Shown: piece after piece, positions 17,536 to 26,039 of the stretch
Numbering within the stretch: the first letter of the stretch is position 1
Layout of the letters: each line of letters begins with the position of its first letter
The notes under the pieces: generated by a model
What the model was told of the DNA's origin: nothing
Databases searched by the model: none
What the model saw: only the letters and a program-made list of their open reading frames with translations
Position numbers and translations under genes: made by a program
Source: VBCK01 sp035511515
Lineage (GTDB): Bacteria; Pseudomonadota; Gammaproteobacteria; Burkholderiales; Burkholderiaceae_F
Reading direction: 5' to 3'
NCBI GenBank assembly: GCA_035511515.1
Contig: DATKFG010000029.1
Span: 3,348 to 67,347 of the forward strand
DNA: 64,000 bases

Positions 17536-18630
17536 ATGCCGGACCGACTTCTGTTCACCGTCGCGGCCCCGTTCGAATCGGCGCGCAAGCTCAGCCTGGT
17601 GCCGCAGGAGCATCGCGCACGGCGGCTGCATGGCCACGGCTTTGTGGCCAGGCTGCGGGCCACCATCGCGCCCGGCTGGGCTGCCTTCGCGGGCGGGGAA
17701 GTCGCACAGCTGCGCGAACACCTCGAGCGGTGCGTAGCGCCGCTCGATTACCAGCTGCTGAACGACCGGCTGGAACAGCCCGCCGACGAAAATCTCGCGC
17801 GCTGGGTGCGCGCTCGGCTCGACCTGCCCGGCGTCGATCAGGTGGGCCTACAGAGCACTTTGCACCAGGGGGTCGATCTGGACCGCAAGGAGCGCGCTCA
17901 CATCTGGCGCCGCTACCTGTTCGAGGCGGCGCACCGGCTGCCCAACGTGGCCGCGGGGCACAAGTGCGGACGCATGCACGGGCACGGATTCGAAGTGGTC
18001 CTGCATGCCGACGTCGCGCCAGGCCGGCGCGGCACGGGCATCGATTACGATCACCTGGACCGCTGCTGGGCGCCCATTTACGCCGAATTCCATCAGGCCT
18101 GCTTGAACGACATCCCCGGGCTTCAGAACCCGACCAGCGAATGGATCGCCGGCACGATCTGGCGGCGGCTGAAGCCCTCGCTTCCGCAGCTGACCTGGGT
18201 GACCGTTTACGAGACGGCCACCTGCGGCGCGCATTTCGACGGGCAGCGCTACCGGATCTGGACGGAGCTTTCGCTGGACAGCGCGGTGCGACTGAAACGC
18301 GCTCCCGAGGGCGACCCACGGCGGCGCATTCACGGCCATACTTATTGCCTGCGGCTGCACCTGAATGCGCCGCTGGACGAAGTGCTCGGATGGACGATGG
18401 ACTTCGGGGACGTCAAGGAGCTCTTCAGGCCGGCGTTCCTCGAACTCGATCATCAGCCGCTGCACGAACTGGCGGATGTGGAAGACAACGACACCGCGAG
18501 CCTGGCGCGCTGGATCAAGCGGCGGGTGCTGGCGGATCTTCCGCGCCTCGATCGCATCGACCTGTTCGAGACGCGCGGTTGCGGCGCAATTCTCGCCTGG
18601 GGAGACGACGAGCCGGCGCTGCCGGTCTGA
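17536..18630 (+). CDS. Triple-module 6-pyruvoyl/6-carboxytetrahydropterin synthase-like protein
   Basis: 364 aa containing three tandem T-fold modules of the PTPS/QueD family, where a single domain of about 120-140 aa is normal. Module 1 (1-120) keeps HGHGF (H32, H34) but has FESARKL instead of FxxAHxL and LDYQLLN instead of LDHxxLN. Module 2 (128-238) looks complete: H133 in FEAAHRL, C144 in KCGRMHGHGF, H148, H150, NPTSEWIAGTIW, and Glu in VYETATCG. Module 3 (239-364) keeps HGHTY (H266, H268), LDHQPLHEL and FETRGCG but lacks the first His and the Cys. Probably one catalytic zinc site flanked by two structural modules. The product could be a queuosine-type or other pterin; neighbours give no pathway. 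Confidence 0.88.
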   Translation: MPDRLLFTVAAPFESARKLSLVPQEHRARRLHGHGFVARLRATIAPGWAAFAGGEVAQLREHLERCVAPLDYQLLNDRLEQPADENLARWVRARLDLPGVDQVGLQSTLHQGVDLDRKERAHIWRRYLFEAAHRLPNVAAGHKCGRMHGHGFEVVLHADVAPGRRGTGIDYDHLDRCWAPIYAEFHQACLNDIPGLQNPTSEWIAGTIWRRLKPSLPQLTWVTVYETATCGAHFDGQRYRIWTELSLDSAVRLKRAPEGDPRRRIHGHTYCLRLHLNAPLDEVLGWTMDFGDVKELFRPAFLELDHQPLHELADVEDNDTASLARWIKRRVLADLPRLDRIDLFETRGCGAILAWGDDEPALPV

Positions 18631-18634
18631 ACCG

Positions 18635-19111
18635 TCAACCGAACTCCGCGTCGTCGCCGTCGTCCCACGGCGCCCGCGGCGCGGGGCCGCGTCCCAGGCG
18701 CGCCGTAAAGAGCAGAAGGAATGCCGCGATCGCGGTCAGACTGATCCCTGCCGGCACGACCGCGCGGCCGACGTCCTCGTTGAGCCGGTAGACCAGATTG
18801 GACAGCGACAGCAGCAGCGCCAGCAGGTGGCCCACCACGTGCGTCCAGCACGTCCTGGATGGCCGCAGGCGCCCGAGGCTGACGTACAGGATCAGGGCTT
18901 GCGCGGCGGCGATCGCGCCGGTCGCCAGCCCCGCGCCCAGCAGCCATTCCGAGGCGCGCGACCAGAACGGGCCGGCGGTAACCCAGTACACGCCATCGCT
19001 GATCAGCGTCGCCAGCATGAACGCCGCCGGCAGCGGGATGAGCGATACGTACAGCGAGTCCCAGCCGTCCGCCTCGGCATCCTTGCGGCTGCCTTCATCG
19101 ATGATCGGCAT
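18635..19111 (-). CDS. DUF2231-type inner-membrane protein
   Basis: 158 aa with four hydrophobic spans: LIPLPAAFMLATLISDGVYW, LLGAGLATGAIAAAQALILY, VVGHLLALLLSLSNLVYRL and ISLTAIAAFLLLF. The pattern 'x-PLP..., ISD-VYW, PFW-RAS-WLLGAGL-TG' is that of DUF2231 membrane proteins, which sometimes accompany redox or cytochrome genes. Function unknown. The start at 19111 gives a soluble acidic N-terminus before TM1. It is convergent with the pterin-synthase-like gene (4 bp) and 14 bp downstream of the GNAT gene on the same strand, so probably cotranscribed with it. Confidence 0.8.
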   Translation of the reverse strand: MPIIDEGSRKDAEADGWDSLYVSLIPLPAAFMLATLISDGVYWVTAGPFWSRASEWLLGAGLATGAIAAAQALILYVSLGRLRPSRTCWTHVVGHLLALLLSLSNLVYRLNEDVGRAVVPAGISLTAIAAFLLLFTARLGRGPAPRAPWDDGDDAEFG

Positions 19112-19125
19112 CGTCGTCTCCGCGA

Positions 19126-19713
19126 TCACATTGGCACCCGCTGCATGCACTCCGGTTGCGACGTCTGGGCCGCCGCGGTCGCACTGACCCAGTGGGACCG
19201 CAGCGAATGGTCGGCCAGCGTGATCGAACCGGCGAACGGGTCGCACCGCGCTGCGCGCGGATTGCCGGCGGGCAGCTCCAGCCGTGTCGAGCGGGCGCTG
19301 GGGGCGCAAGCGATGCGGATGCCGACCCGATGCGCCAGGCGCTGCAGCGCCGTGTTGAAGTTCAGGTTCCGCACGAACAAGGTGCTGGCGCCGCGCGCGC
19401 GGGCGAGCAGGCCGGCGCGCTCCAGCAGCAGCGTTCCGATGCCCTTGCCTCGGGCCCACGCCGAGACGCTCAATCCGAGGTCGGCGCCGCCGCCGCCGAA
19501 CTCCAGGTGCAACGCACCGGAGATGTCGGGCGCCGGCTCGACGACGACGAATACGTTGCCGATCGAGCGGAACAGGTTCTCCACGTAAGCAACGATGTCA
19601 ACGTCGGTCAACACCCACCCGAAGCGCAGGAACCGATCGCTGGCGGTCAGTGCCAGATAATGACTGGCCAGATCGTGGAAATGAAGGTACGTCGGACATA
19701 TGGCATTTCTCAT
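19126..19713 (-). CDS. GNAT-family N-acetyltransferase
   Basis: 195 aa. The acetyl-CoA pyrophosphate-binding motif A is RGKGIGTLLLERAG, preceded by the beta-4 strand DLGLSVSAWA and followed by LFVRNLNFNTALQRLAHRVG, which corresponds to motif B (new-partner His/Asn region). The acceptor cannot be read. The N-terminal half has a DFLRFG-like segment seen in protein-lysine-acetyltransferase-type GNATs. A GGAGG six bases before ATG 19713 is an excellent ribosome binding site and fixes the start. It is first in a two-gene unit with the DUF2231 gene. Confidence 0.87.
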   Translation of the reverse strand: MRNAICPTYLHFHDLASHYLALTASDRFLRFGWVLTDVDIVAYVENLFRSIGNVFVVVEPAPDISGALHLEFGGGGADLGLSVSAWARGKGIGTLLLERAGLLARARGASTLFVRNLNFNTALQRLAHRVGIRIACAPSARSTRLELPAGNPRAARCDPFAGSITLADHSLRSHWVSATAAAQTSQPECMQRVPM

Positions 19714-20358
19714 GGGTAAACCTCCCTGGCGAACCCCGGTGAGACTGGCGCCCGCAAACTGATCAAGCTGCAACCTGCGTGTGATCGAGGCCGTGCTCGA
19801 CGGCGGTCACACGCGCTGGATCAAACGATCTTGGCGTCCATTTCTCACCTTCCGCTGTCTTCGCGTATCCGCCTTGACGTTGCGATGACTTCAGTCATTC
19901 GCGACAAACCTGCAACTCAAGATCGGGTCCTTGAAAACCTCAAGCGGCATTGTTGAAAAAGCGCCTTCGAACTTCTTGTGCTGCTGCACCGTTTGGATCC
20001 GGGGTCACTATGAACGCGCAGCGCGGAATTCTCAATGCGCTTCGGCCCGCGAAAACGGTAAACCGATGAGACGCCAAAGACCGTGATTGCACGTTTGAAA
20101 TGAGGAGGAGAAATTGACAAAGAATTACCGCATCATCGGCCGTAAAGACTAGGTAAAGATCCTCGCACGCCGAGTCGATCAAGCGCCCTTCACGTTGATG
20201 ATTGTGCTGGTTGCGCGCTCGTCGCCGATGCACACGCGCCGTGTTCGGAAACGAACGCTTACAAGAGCGGGTCGGCGCCGCGAAGGTCACGTGCGTTAAA
20301 AGTGACATCGGCATGTTGACCTCGGGCCCGCAACGCGCCCTTGTCGTGCGAGGATCGA
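19714..20358. other. Gene-poor interval of lower GC
   Basis: About 645 bp with visibly lower GC than its flanks and no recognisable protein, tRNA or IS end. The one translation-like signal is AGGAGGAG at 20103-20110 before a TTG at 20114 that opens only a 12-codon frame (TKNYRIIGRKD, stop at 20150). Minus-strand frames here give no family match. It could be eroded foreign DNA, a regulatory region for the two flanking genes, or an unrecognised RNA. Confidence 0.5.
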
Positions 20359-20706
20359 ATGAGACGCGAACTTCGGAACTACGATCTGCCACTCGGTCTG
20401 GCTGCGGCGGTCGTGCTCTGCGGCACTTTACTGGCCGGCTGCATCGTCGCTCCGGCCCGGCCGGTGTACTACTCCGGCGAGGTGGTGGCGGTCGCGCCTC
20501 CGCCCCCGCCCGAGGAGGTCATCGGCGTCGCGCCGGCACCAGGCTATTTGTGGATCGGCGGCTATTGGGGCTGGAGCGGCGGGCGGCACGAGTGGGTACG
20601 GGGCCACTGGGAGGCGCCGCGCCCGGGTTACGCCTGGGTTCCGCACCGCTGGGAGCGGGAGGAGCACGGCTGGCGTCTGCATCAGGGGCACTGGGAACGC
20701 CGCTGA
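20359..20706 (+). CDS. YXWGXW-repeat lipoprotein
   Basis: 115 aa. The signal LPLGLAAAVVLCGTL ends in lipobox LAGC with lipidated Cys28. A Pro/Val-rich spacer with a PPPPP run follows. The C-terminal half is aromatic: GYLWIGGYWGWSGGRHEWV, GHWEAPRPGYAWVPHRW and HQGHWERR, the YXWGXW repeat family of small outer-membrane-directed lipoproteins of unknown function. GAGGA precedes the ATG at 20359; an upstream TTG at 20341 is less likely. It ends 15 bp before the sigma-factor gene, so cotranscription is likely. Confidence 0.85.
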   Translation: MRRELRNYDLPLGLAAAVVLCGTLLAGCIVAPARPVYYSGEVVAVAPPPPPEEVIGVAPAPGYLWIGGYWGWSGGRHEWVRGHWEAPRPGYAWVPHRWEREEHGWRLHQGHWERR

Positions 20707-20721
20707 CCTCATAATGGGCGG

Positions 20722-21990
20722 ATGGCCACGGCAAGCGGCGCAGACGGGGGTGTTGCCGGCATTCATGCCGTGGTCGACAGCGTCTACCGCGCCGACTCTC
20801 GCCGCGTACTGGCGACGCTGATCCGACTGCTGGGCGACTTCGATATCGCCGAAGAGGCGCTGCACGACGCCTTCATCGCGGCGGTCGAGCAGTGGCCCGG
20901 TGAAGGCGTTCCGCACAATCCTCGCGCCTGGCTCGTATCGACGGGCCGCTTCAAGGCGATCGACCGCATCCGGCGGCGGGCGAAGTTCGACGTGTCGCTC
21001 GAAGACGTCGCTGAGCAGATCGAATCCATTGCGGCCCCGGACACCGCCAGCGATGGGACCCACGTCGAGGATGACCGGCTGCGCCTGATCTTTACCTGCT
21101 GCCACCCGGCTCTTGCCCCCGACGCGCAGGTGGCCCTCACGCTGCGCGAGGTCTGCGGCCTGACGACCGAGGAGATCGCGCGCGCCCATCTGACCTCGCC
21201 CACGACGGTGGCGCAGAGGATCGTGCGCGCGAAAGCCAAGATCCGCGATGCGCGCATTCCCTACGAAGTGCCCGGCCGCGGGGAGCTGGCCGAGCGGCTC
21301 GACGGCGTGCTGCGCGTGATCTACCTGGTGTTCAACGAGGGCTATCTCGCCTCCGCGGGCGAGGCGCTCACGCGCCAGAGCCTGACGGCGGAGGCGATAC
21401 GGCTGGGGCGGTTGCTGGTGGAGCTGCTGCCTGAGCCCGAAGCCGTGGGGCTGCTCGCGCTGATGCGGCTGCACGAGGCGCGCCGGGCCGCACGCTCCTC
21501 GTCCTCCGGAGACATCGTGCTGCTCGCCGAGCAGGACCGCTCGTTGTGGGACCGCGCGCAGATCGCCGACGCGATCGCGCTGGTCGAAGGCGCGCTCAAA
21601 TCCAGGCGCTTCGGTCCCTACACATTGCAGGCCGCGATCGCCGCCGTTCACGCGGAAGCCCCCAGCGCGCAGGCCACCGACTGGGCGCAGATCGTCGGCC
21701 TGTACGACGCGCTGCTGCGCGCCGATCCCTCGCCGGTGGTCGAACTGAATCGGGCCGTAGCGGTGGCGATGCGCGACGGTCCGTCCGCCGGTCTGGCCGC
21801 GATCGACGCGATCCTGGGTCGCGGCCAGCTCGCCGACTACCATCTGGCCCACTCGGCCCGCGCCGACCTGTGCCGCCGGATGGGAGATCGCGCCGAAGCC
21901 CGCAAGTCCTACCGCAAGGCCCTGGAGCTGGCCCGGCAGGCGTCCGAGCGGCGATTTCTCGAGCGGCGCCTGGCCGACCTCGAAAAATAA
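20722..21990 (+). CDS. ECF42-type RNA polymerase sigma factor with C-terminal extension
   Basis: 422 aa, about twice a normal ECF sigma factor. Region 2 (about residues 20-90) shows RRVLATLIRLLGDFDIAEEA and DAFIAAVEQWP then NPRAWLVSTGRFKAIDRIRR. Region 4 (about 120-180) shows LREVCGLTTEEIARAHLTSP with TVAQRIVRAKAKIRD. The remaining 240 residues are the helical, TPR-like extension (DUF6596-like; RVIYLVFNEGYLAS, RDRAQIADAI-type helices, SYRKALELARQASERRFLE) that defines ECF42. Such sigma factors are paired with DGPF/YCII proteins rather than anti-sigma factors, and a DGPF gene follows. The activating signal is unknown. Confidence 0.92.
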   Translation: MATASGADGGVAGIHAVVDSVYRADSRRVLATLIRLLGDFDIAEEALHDAFIAAVEQWPGEGVPHNPRAWLVSTGRFKAIDRIRRRAKFDVSLEDVAEQIESIAAPDTASDGTHVEDDRLRLIFTCCHPALAPDAQVALTLREVCGLTTEEIARAHLTSPTTVAQRIVRAKAKIRDARIPYEVPGRGELAERLDGVLRVIYLVFNEGYLASAGEALTRQSLTAEAIRLGRLLVELLPEPEAVGLLALMRLHEARRAARSSSSGDIVLLAEQDRSLWDRAQIADAIALVEGALKSRRFGPYTLQAAIAAVHAEAPSAQATDWAQIVGLYDALLRADPSPVVELNRAVAVAMRDGPSAGLAAIDAILGRGQLADYHLAHSARADLCRRMGDRAEARKSYRKALELARQASERRFLERRLADLEK

Positions 21991-22000
21991 CTCGCGCGGC

Positions 22001-22027
22001 TGTCGAAACGGCGTCCCCCGGCACGAC
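22001..22027 (+). promoter_or_regulatory. Candidate ECF42-dependent promoter
   Basis: TGTCGA (22001-22006), a 17-bp spacer, then CGAC (22024-22027). This fits the TGTCGA -35 and CGA/TC -10 motif reported for ECF42 sigma factors (recalled, not looked up). It lies between the sigma-factor stop and the DGPF gene start at 22111, giving a leader of about 75 nt. Confidence 0.6.
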
Positions 22028-22110
22028 TAGGGTACGAGGCGCCGGTTTACTTTGCTATTTCCCATGGTCCTGTACGCACAATTTGCACAGGGTTTTGCCA
22101 GGAGACATCG

Positions 22111-22479
22111 ATGCGATTCATGGTGATGGTCAAGGCGACCAAGGCCTCCGAGTCCGGCGTGCTGCCGGACGAGGGGCTGATCGCCGATATGGGCAAATTC
22201 AACGAGGAGCTGATCAAGGCGGGCGTGATGCTCGCCGGGGACGGGCTGCAGCCCAGTTCCAAGGGCGCGCGCGTGCAGTTCTCTGCCGGCAACCGGCGCA
22301 CGGTGATCGACGGGCCGTTTCCCGAGACGAAGGAATTGATCGCCGGCTACTGGATGTGGAAGGTGAAGTCGAAGCAGGAGGCGCTGCAATGGTTGACGCG
22401 CTGCCCGCATCCCTTTCCGGGCCAGCAGGCCGAGATCGAGATTCGACAGGTGTACGAAGCGGAAGACTTTGCCAGATAG
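22111..22479 (+). CDS. YCII-related DGPF-domain protein
   Basis: 122 aa, a small ferredoxin-like alpha/beta protein. It begins MRFMVMVKATKASESG and carries the family hallmark VIDGPFPETKELIAGYW (about residues 67-83). DGPF proteins are the usual genomic partners and targets of ECF42 sigma factors; their biochemical role is unsettled. It sits 120 bp downstream of such a sigma factor and behind a matching promoter. CAGGAGACATCG precedes the ATG. Confidence 0.93.
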   Translation: MRFMVMVKATKASESGVLPDEGLIADMGKFNEELIKAGVMLAGDGLQPSSKGARVQFSAGNRRTVIDGPFPETKELIAGYWMWKVKSKQEALQWLTRCPHPFPGQQAEIEIRQVYEAEDFAR

Positions 22480-22516
22480 GGCAACGCGCGATGTGATCGC
22501 GCCGCAATAGCGCCAC

Positions 22517-22534
22517 GCCGGGCCAAAGCCCGGC
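22517..22534 (+). terminator. Hairpin after the DGPF gene
   Basis: Perfect 7-bp stem GCCGGGC / GCCCGGC with tetraloop CAAA, followed by a weak T-containing tail (TATCCTT). Placed between the DGPF gene and the response-regulator gene, it probably separates the two units. Confidence 0.45.
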
Positions 22535-22586
22535 TATCCTTCCGGCCGAAGCCGGCGTGTCCTGGTCGGATGCGAAGGAGGGGCGC

Positions 22587-23267
22587 TTGAGGTGCCTTGT
22601 CATCGAAGACGATGCCGATACCCGCCGCTATATCTGCAACGGCCTGAGCGAAGCCGGCTACAACGTGCTGGCCTGCGACAACGGTCTGGACGGACTGCAT
22701 CACGCGACCAACGAGTCCTGGGACATCCTGATTCTGGACCGCCTGCTGCCCGGGCAGGTCGACGGGCTGTCGATCGTCGCAAAGCTGCGCGACCTGGGAA
22801 AGAGCACGCCGGTTCTGATCGTCAGCGCTCTGACCAGCATCGACGAACGCGTGCGCGGGCTGCGCAGCGGGGGCGACGACTACATATCCAAGCCGTTCGC
22901 CTTTTCCGAGCTGCTGGCACGCGTCGAGGCGCTGCTGCGCCGCGTGCAGCCATTGCGCGAAGCCACGCAGCTGCGGGTTGCGGATCTGGCGCTCGATCTG
23001 CGCACGCTGCGGGTGGTGCGGGGAGCCACCGCGATCGCGTTGCAGCCGCGCGAGTTCCGCCTGCTCGAATACCTGATGCGCAACGAAGGCCAGGTCGTGA
23101 CCCGCACGATGCTGCTCGAAGCGGTCTGGGATTGCCACTTTGATCCGCAGACCAACGTGATCGACGTCCAGATCAGCCGGCTGCGCAACAAGATCGACCG
23201 GGATTTCTCCCCGGCGCTGATCCACACGGTGCGCGGCGTCGGCTATCGGCTCGGCGCCGATGGTTAG
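22587..23267 (+). CDS. OmpR/PhoB-family response regulator
   Basis: 226 aa. Receiver domain (1-115): acidic pocket EDD at residues 7-9, phospho-acceptor D51 in ILILDRLLPG, S80 in LIVSAL, K102 in YISKPF. The winged-helix DNA-binding domain (about 130-226) shows LQPREFRLLEYLMRNEGQVV and HTVRGVGYRLG. I choose the TTG at 22587 because AAGGAGG lies just upstream and the receiver begins at once (RCLVIEDD); a GTG at 22557 would add ten residues. It overlaps the histidine kinase gene by 8 bp. It likely controls the RND pump genes that follow. Confidence 0.92.
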   Translation: MRCLVIEDDADTRRYICNGLSEAGYNVLACDNGLDGLHHATNESWDILILDRLLPGQVDGLSIVAKLRDLGKSTPVLIVSALTSIDERVRGLRSGGDDYISKPFAFSELLARVEALLRRVQPLREATQLRVADLALDLRTLRVVRGATAIALQPREFRLLEYLMRNEGQVVTRTMLLEAVWDCHFDPQTNVIDVQISRLRNKIDRDFSPALIHTVRGVGYRLGADG

Positions 23268-24648
23268 CCTTTCCAAATCGATCACGACCCGCCTCGCGCT
23301 GGGCTACGCGGTGCTGGTGGCCGAGGCGATCCTGGTGGCCTCGGGCGTTTTCTACTTCGGCACCATCGGCGTGATGGACCGCCGCGTCGACGGCAAGATC
23401 ACCGCGATCTCCAATCGCCTGATGGAGACGTTCCAGAACCGCCCGGTCGAAGAGCTGGCCAGGCAGATCGAGTTGGAGCTGAACGACGGCATCGACAGCG
23501 ACACCGAGATCTTCCTGGTCGTATCGCCGTCGGGTCAACGCGTGGTCGGCAATCTGACGGCCGTACCCGAGGGCGCACGACCGCTCGGCCAGGTCGTCAC
23601 GGGCGAGGTCGTGCGGGGAGGCAAGCGGGTCAGCGGCCGCCTGATCGCCCGGCAGCTGCCCGATGGCGGATTTCTCTATGTCGGCCGGGACCTGAGCGAG
23701 CAGCGGTCGGTCCGCGATCTGGTGGTGCGGGCGCTGGCCGCCGGCGCCGGGGCCTCGCTGGTCGTGCTCGCCGCGGGGGCGCTGCTGTTCCGGCACCAGA
23801 TCGAAAAGCGCATCGGCCGGATCCGCCGCACGGCCGGGGCAATCGAAGCCGGCGACCTGAAGCAGCGCATTCCGGTCACGAGCGACGACGAGTTCGGGCG
23901 CCTGAGCGTCGACATCAATCGGATGCTCGACCGCATCGGGCAACTGGTGGATGGGGTACGGCACGTGTCCAACGCGATCGCGCACGATCTGCGCACGCCG
24001 CTGGGCCGGATCCGCAACAAGCTCGACGAGGCGGTCCGGCATGGCACGACCGCGGCCTCGTCCGAGGCGGCGACCGCGGCCATCGAGGACATCGACCAGC
24101 TGATCCTCGTTTTCGAGAAGCTGTTGCAGATCGCCGAAGCCGAATCGGGCGTGCGGGCGAGGTCGTTCGAGGCGGTCGATCTGAATCGCATCGCCAACGA
24201 CATGGTCGAGCTGTATGACGCGACGGCCGAACAGCAGCAGGTCTCGCTGAAGCCGACCGGCAGCGGAGCGGTGCTGGCCGCGGTCGATCGCAACCTGCTG
24301 GCGAGCGCGGTGGCCAGCCTGATCGACAACGCGATCAAGTACGCCGGGCCCGGGGCGACCATCGAGGTCGGCGCTTACACGCAGCCGCAATCGGTTGCGA
24401 TCGAGGTGCGCGACAACGGTCCCGGCATCCCGGCGCCGGAACGGCCCAAGGTCACCGAGCGCTTCTACCGCCTCGATCAGAGCCGCAATCTGCCCGGCAA
24501 CGGGCTGGGGCTGTCGATCGTTTCGGCGATCGCGACGCTGCACGGCGGGGCGTTGCAACTGGAAGATGCTTCGCCGGGCCTTCTGGCCCGCATCGTTCTT
24601 CCGATCGGACCGGCGGTGCAAGCCGTCGCCGACGCCGCAACCGCCTGA
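23260..24648 (+). CDS. Sensor histidine kinase (HAMP, HisKA, HATPase)
   Basis: 462 aa inner-membrane kinase. TM1 is about residues 12-35, a periplasmic sensor of about 115 aa follows, TM2 is near 155-178 (AAGAGASLVVLAAGALLF), and HAMP runs to about 230. The H-box NAIAHDLRTPLGR has phospho-acceptor H242, the N-box is SLIDNAIKYA, G1 is DNGPGIP and G2 is GNGLGLSIV. The first residue falls inside the regulator gene, so translation is probably coupled. The periplasmic part has no recognisable ligand fold. The downstream heavy-metal-type pump suggests a metal or toxicant signal (inference). Confidence 0.93.
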   Translation: MVSLSKSITTRLALGYAVLVAEAILVASGVFYFGTIGVMDRRVDGKITAISNRLMETFQNRPVEELARQIELELNDGIDSDTEIFLVVSPSGQRVVGNLTAVPEGARPLGQVVTGEVVRGGKRVSGRLIARQLPDGGFLYVGRDLSEQRSVRDLVVRALAAGAGASLVVLAAGALLFRHQIEKRIGRIRRTAGAIEAGDLKQRIPVTSDDEFGRLSVDINRMLDRIGQLVDGVRHVSNAIAHDLRTPLGRIRNKLDEAVRHGTTAASSEAATAAIEDIDQLILVFEKLLQIAEAESGVRARSFEAVDLNRIANDMVELYDATAEQQQVSLKPTGSGAVLAAVDRNLLASAVASLIDNAIKYAGPGATIEVGAYTQPQSVAIEVRDNGPGIPAPERPKVTERFYRLDQSRNLPGNGLGLSIVSAIATLHGGALQLEDASPGLLARIVLPIGPAVQAVADAATA

Positions 24649-24659
24649 AACAGGGTGAA

Positions 24660-24672
24660 CTGCCGACGGCAG
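24660..24672. promoter_or_regulatory. Short palindrome upstream of the RND operon
   Basis: CTGCCG-A-CGGCAG, a perfect 6-bp inverted repeat, 12 bp after the kinase stop. A tandem 7-mer GCAAACC twice (24723-24736) follows. Either could be a binding site for the adjacent regulator, or the palindrome a weak terminator. Function is inferred from position only. Confidence 0.3.
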
Positions 24673-24779
24673 CAGTCCCTACGGACCGCCGAAAACCTTT
24701 CCAATCGGTAATTCTGCGGACAGCAAACCGCAAACCGCTCCGCCTTAAATTGGGGCGCTCCGCGCTCGGGTGGGTGTGT

Positions 24780-25985
24780 ATGCGGCTGCGCAGAAATTTC
24801 GCGGGCTTTGGCGCCATGACGATGGTGATTGCGGCCACCGCCGCCGTCGCTTTCTATGGCGGGCAGGTCTCGGGCGGGCGCAATGCCGGCTCGGTCCAGG
24901 CGGCCGAGCCGGTCGCTGCCGCCAGCCCGGTCGACCCCGACAGCGTGACGCTGACCGATGAGCAGATCAAGGCGGTCAAGGTGGCCGTCGTGGTCGAGCA
25001 CGATTTCGTCGCCAGGCACGAAACGGAGGGCTGGATCGACTTCAACGAGGACCGCAGTGTGCAGGTGTTTCCCCAGTGGCCGGGCCGGATCGCCCGCGTG
25101 ATCGCCAAGGCGGGCGACGACGTCAAGCAGGGCGATGTGCTGTTCACGATCGACAGCACCGACCTGGTGAGCGCCGAGTCGAATCTGATCGCTGCGGCGG
25201 GCGTTCAGCAGCTGACCACGCGTGCGCTGGAGCGCGCGCGCGCGATGCTCGAATCGCAGAGCATCGCCCAAAAGGACTTCGATCAGGCCGCCGCCGACCA
25301 GCAGACGGCGCAGGCCAACCTGGAAGCGGCGCGCACGGCGGTGCGCATCTTCGGCAAGACCGACGCCGAGATCGATCGGATCGTCGCAAGCCGCAGCACG
25401 GCGGCCGAACTGCGCATCCGCAGCCCGATCGACGGGCGCGTGACCGTACGCAACGCCGCCCCGGGCCTGCTGGTGCAACCCGGCAATGGACCGGCCCCGT
25501 TCACCGTAGCCGACATCTCCACGATGTGGATGATCGCCAACGTCGCCGAGGACGAGGCGCCGCGCGTTCGCCTGGCACAGCCCGTGGAGGCGTCGTTGAC
25601 CGCCTTTCCCGACCGTACGTTCCACGGCAGTGTCAGCCACATCGGTGCCGCGGTGGACCCGAACACGCACCGGGTCACGGTTCGCTCCGAAATCCGGGAT
25701 TCGCGCCATGAGCTGCGGGCGCAGATGCTCGGCACGTTCGTGATTCGCACCGGGGCAGCCGTGCGTTCGCCCGCGGTTGCGCCGGCCGCGGTGGTGCGCG
25801 AGGGCGACGGCACGATGGAAGTGTTCGTCACGACGGTCCCGCATCGATTCGTACGCCGCACGGTGAAGATCGGCATGCAACAGGACGGGCTGGACCAGAT
25901 CGTCGAGGGCGTCGCGGCGGGCGAGCGCATCGCCGCCGATGGCGCCCTGTTTCTGGCCAACGAGCTCGCGCTGCAGGCCCGATAA
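24780..25985 (+). CDS. RND efflux periplasmic adaptor (CusB/CzcB-like)
   Basis: Membrane-fusion protein of a tripartite pump, 401 aa. An N-terminal membrane anchor (AMTMVIAATAAVAFYGG) leads into the adaptor body. A lipoyl/barrel-sandwich half (GRIARVIAKAGDDVKQGDVL) is followed by an alpha hairpin (LTTRALERARAMLESQSIAQ, then AAADQQTAQANLEAARTAV), the second lipoyl half (IRSPIDGRVTVRNAAPG), and beta-barrel and proximal domains (IADISTMWMIANVAED-type strand, FHGSVSHIGAAVDPNTHRV). It bridges the inner-membrane RND protein and the outer-membrane channel encoded next. The ATG at 24780 is preferred over a TTG at 24750. It lacks the His/Met-rich N-terminal metal motif of classical CusB. Confidence 0.9.
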   Translation: MRLRRNFAGFGAMTMVIAATAAVAFYGGQVSGGRNAGSVQAAEPVAAASPVDPDSVTLTDEQIKAVKVAVVVEHDFVARHETEGWIDFNEDRSVQVFPQWPGRIARVIAKAGDDVKQGDVLFTIDSTDLVSAESNLIAAAGVQQLTTRALERARAMLESQSIAQKDFDQAAADQQTAQANLEAARTAVRIFGKTDAEIDRIVASRSTAAELRIRSPIDGRVTVRNAAPGLLVQPGNGPAPFTVADISTMWMIANVAEDEAPRVRLAQPVEASLTAFPDRTFHGSVSHIGAAVDPNTHRVTVRSEIRDSRHELRAQMLGTFVIRTGAAVRSPAVAPAAVVREGDGTMEVFVTTVPHRFVRRTVKIGMQQDGLDQIVEGVAAGERIAADGALFLANELALQAR

Positions 25986-26039
25986 CCGCCCCGCGGCGCC
26001 GGCTCGCGCGCGCGGCTCAATTTACTCAGGGGCTGCAAC

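Noticed and set aside
20114..20152. 12-codon frame behind AGGAGGAG as a gene
   Set aside because: Too short and without conservation evidence, so it is reported only as a curiosity in the gap.
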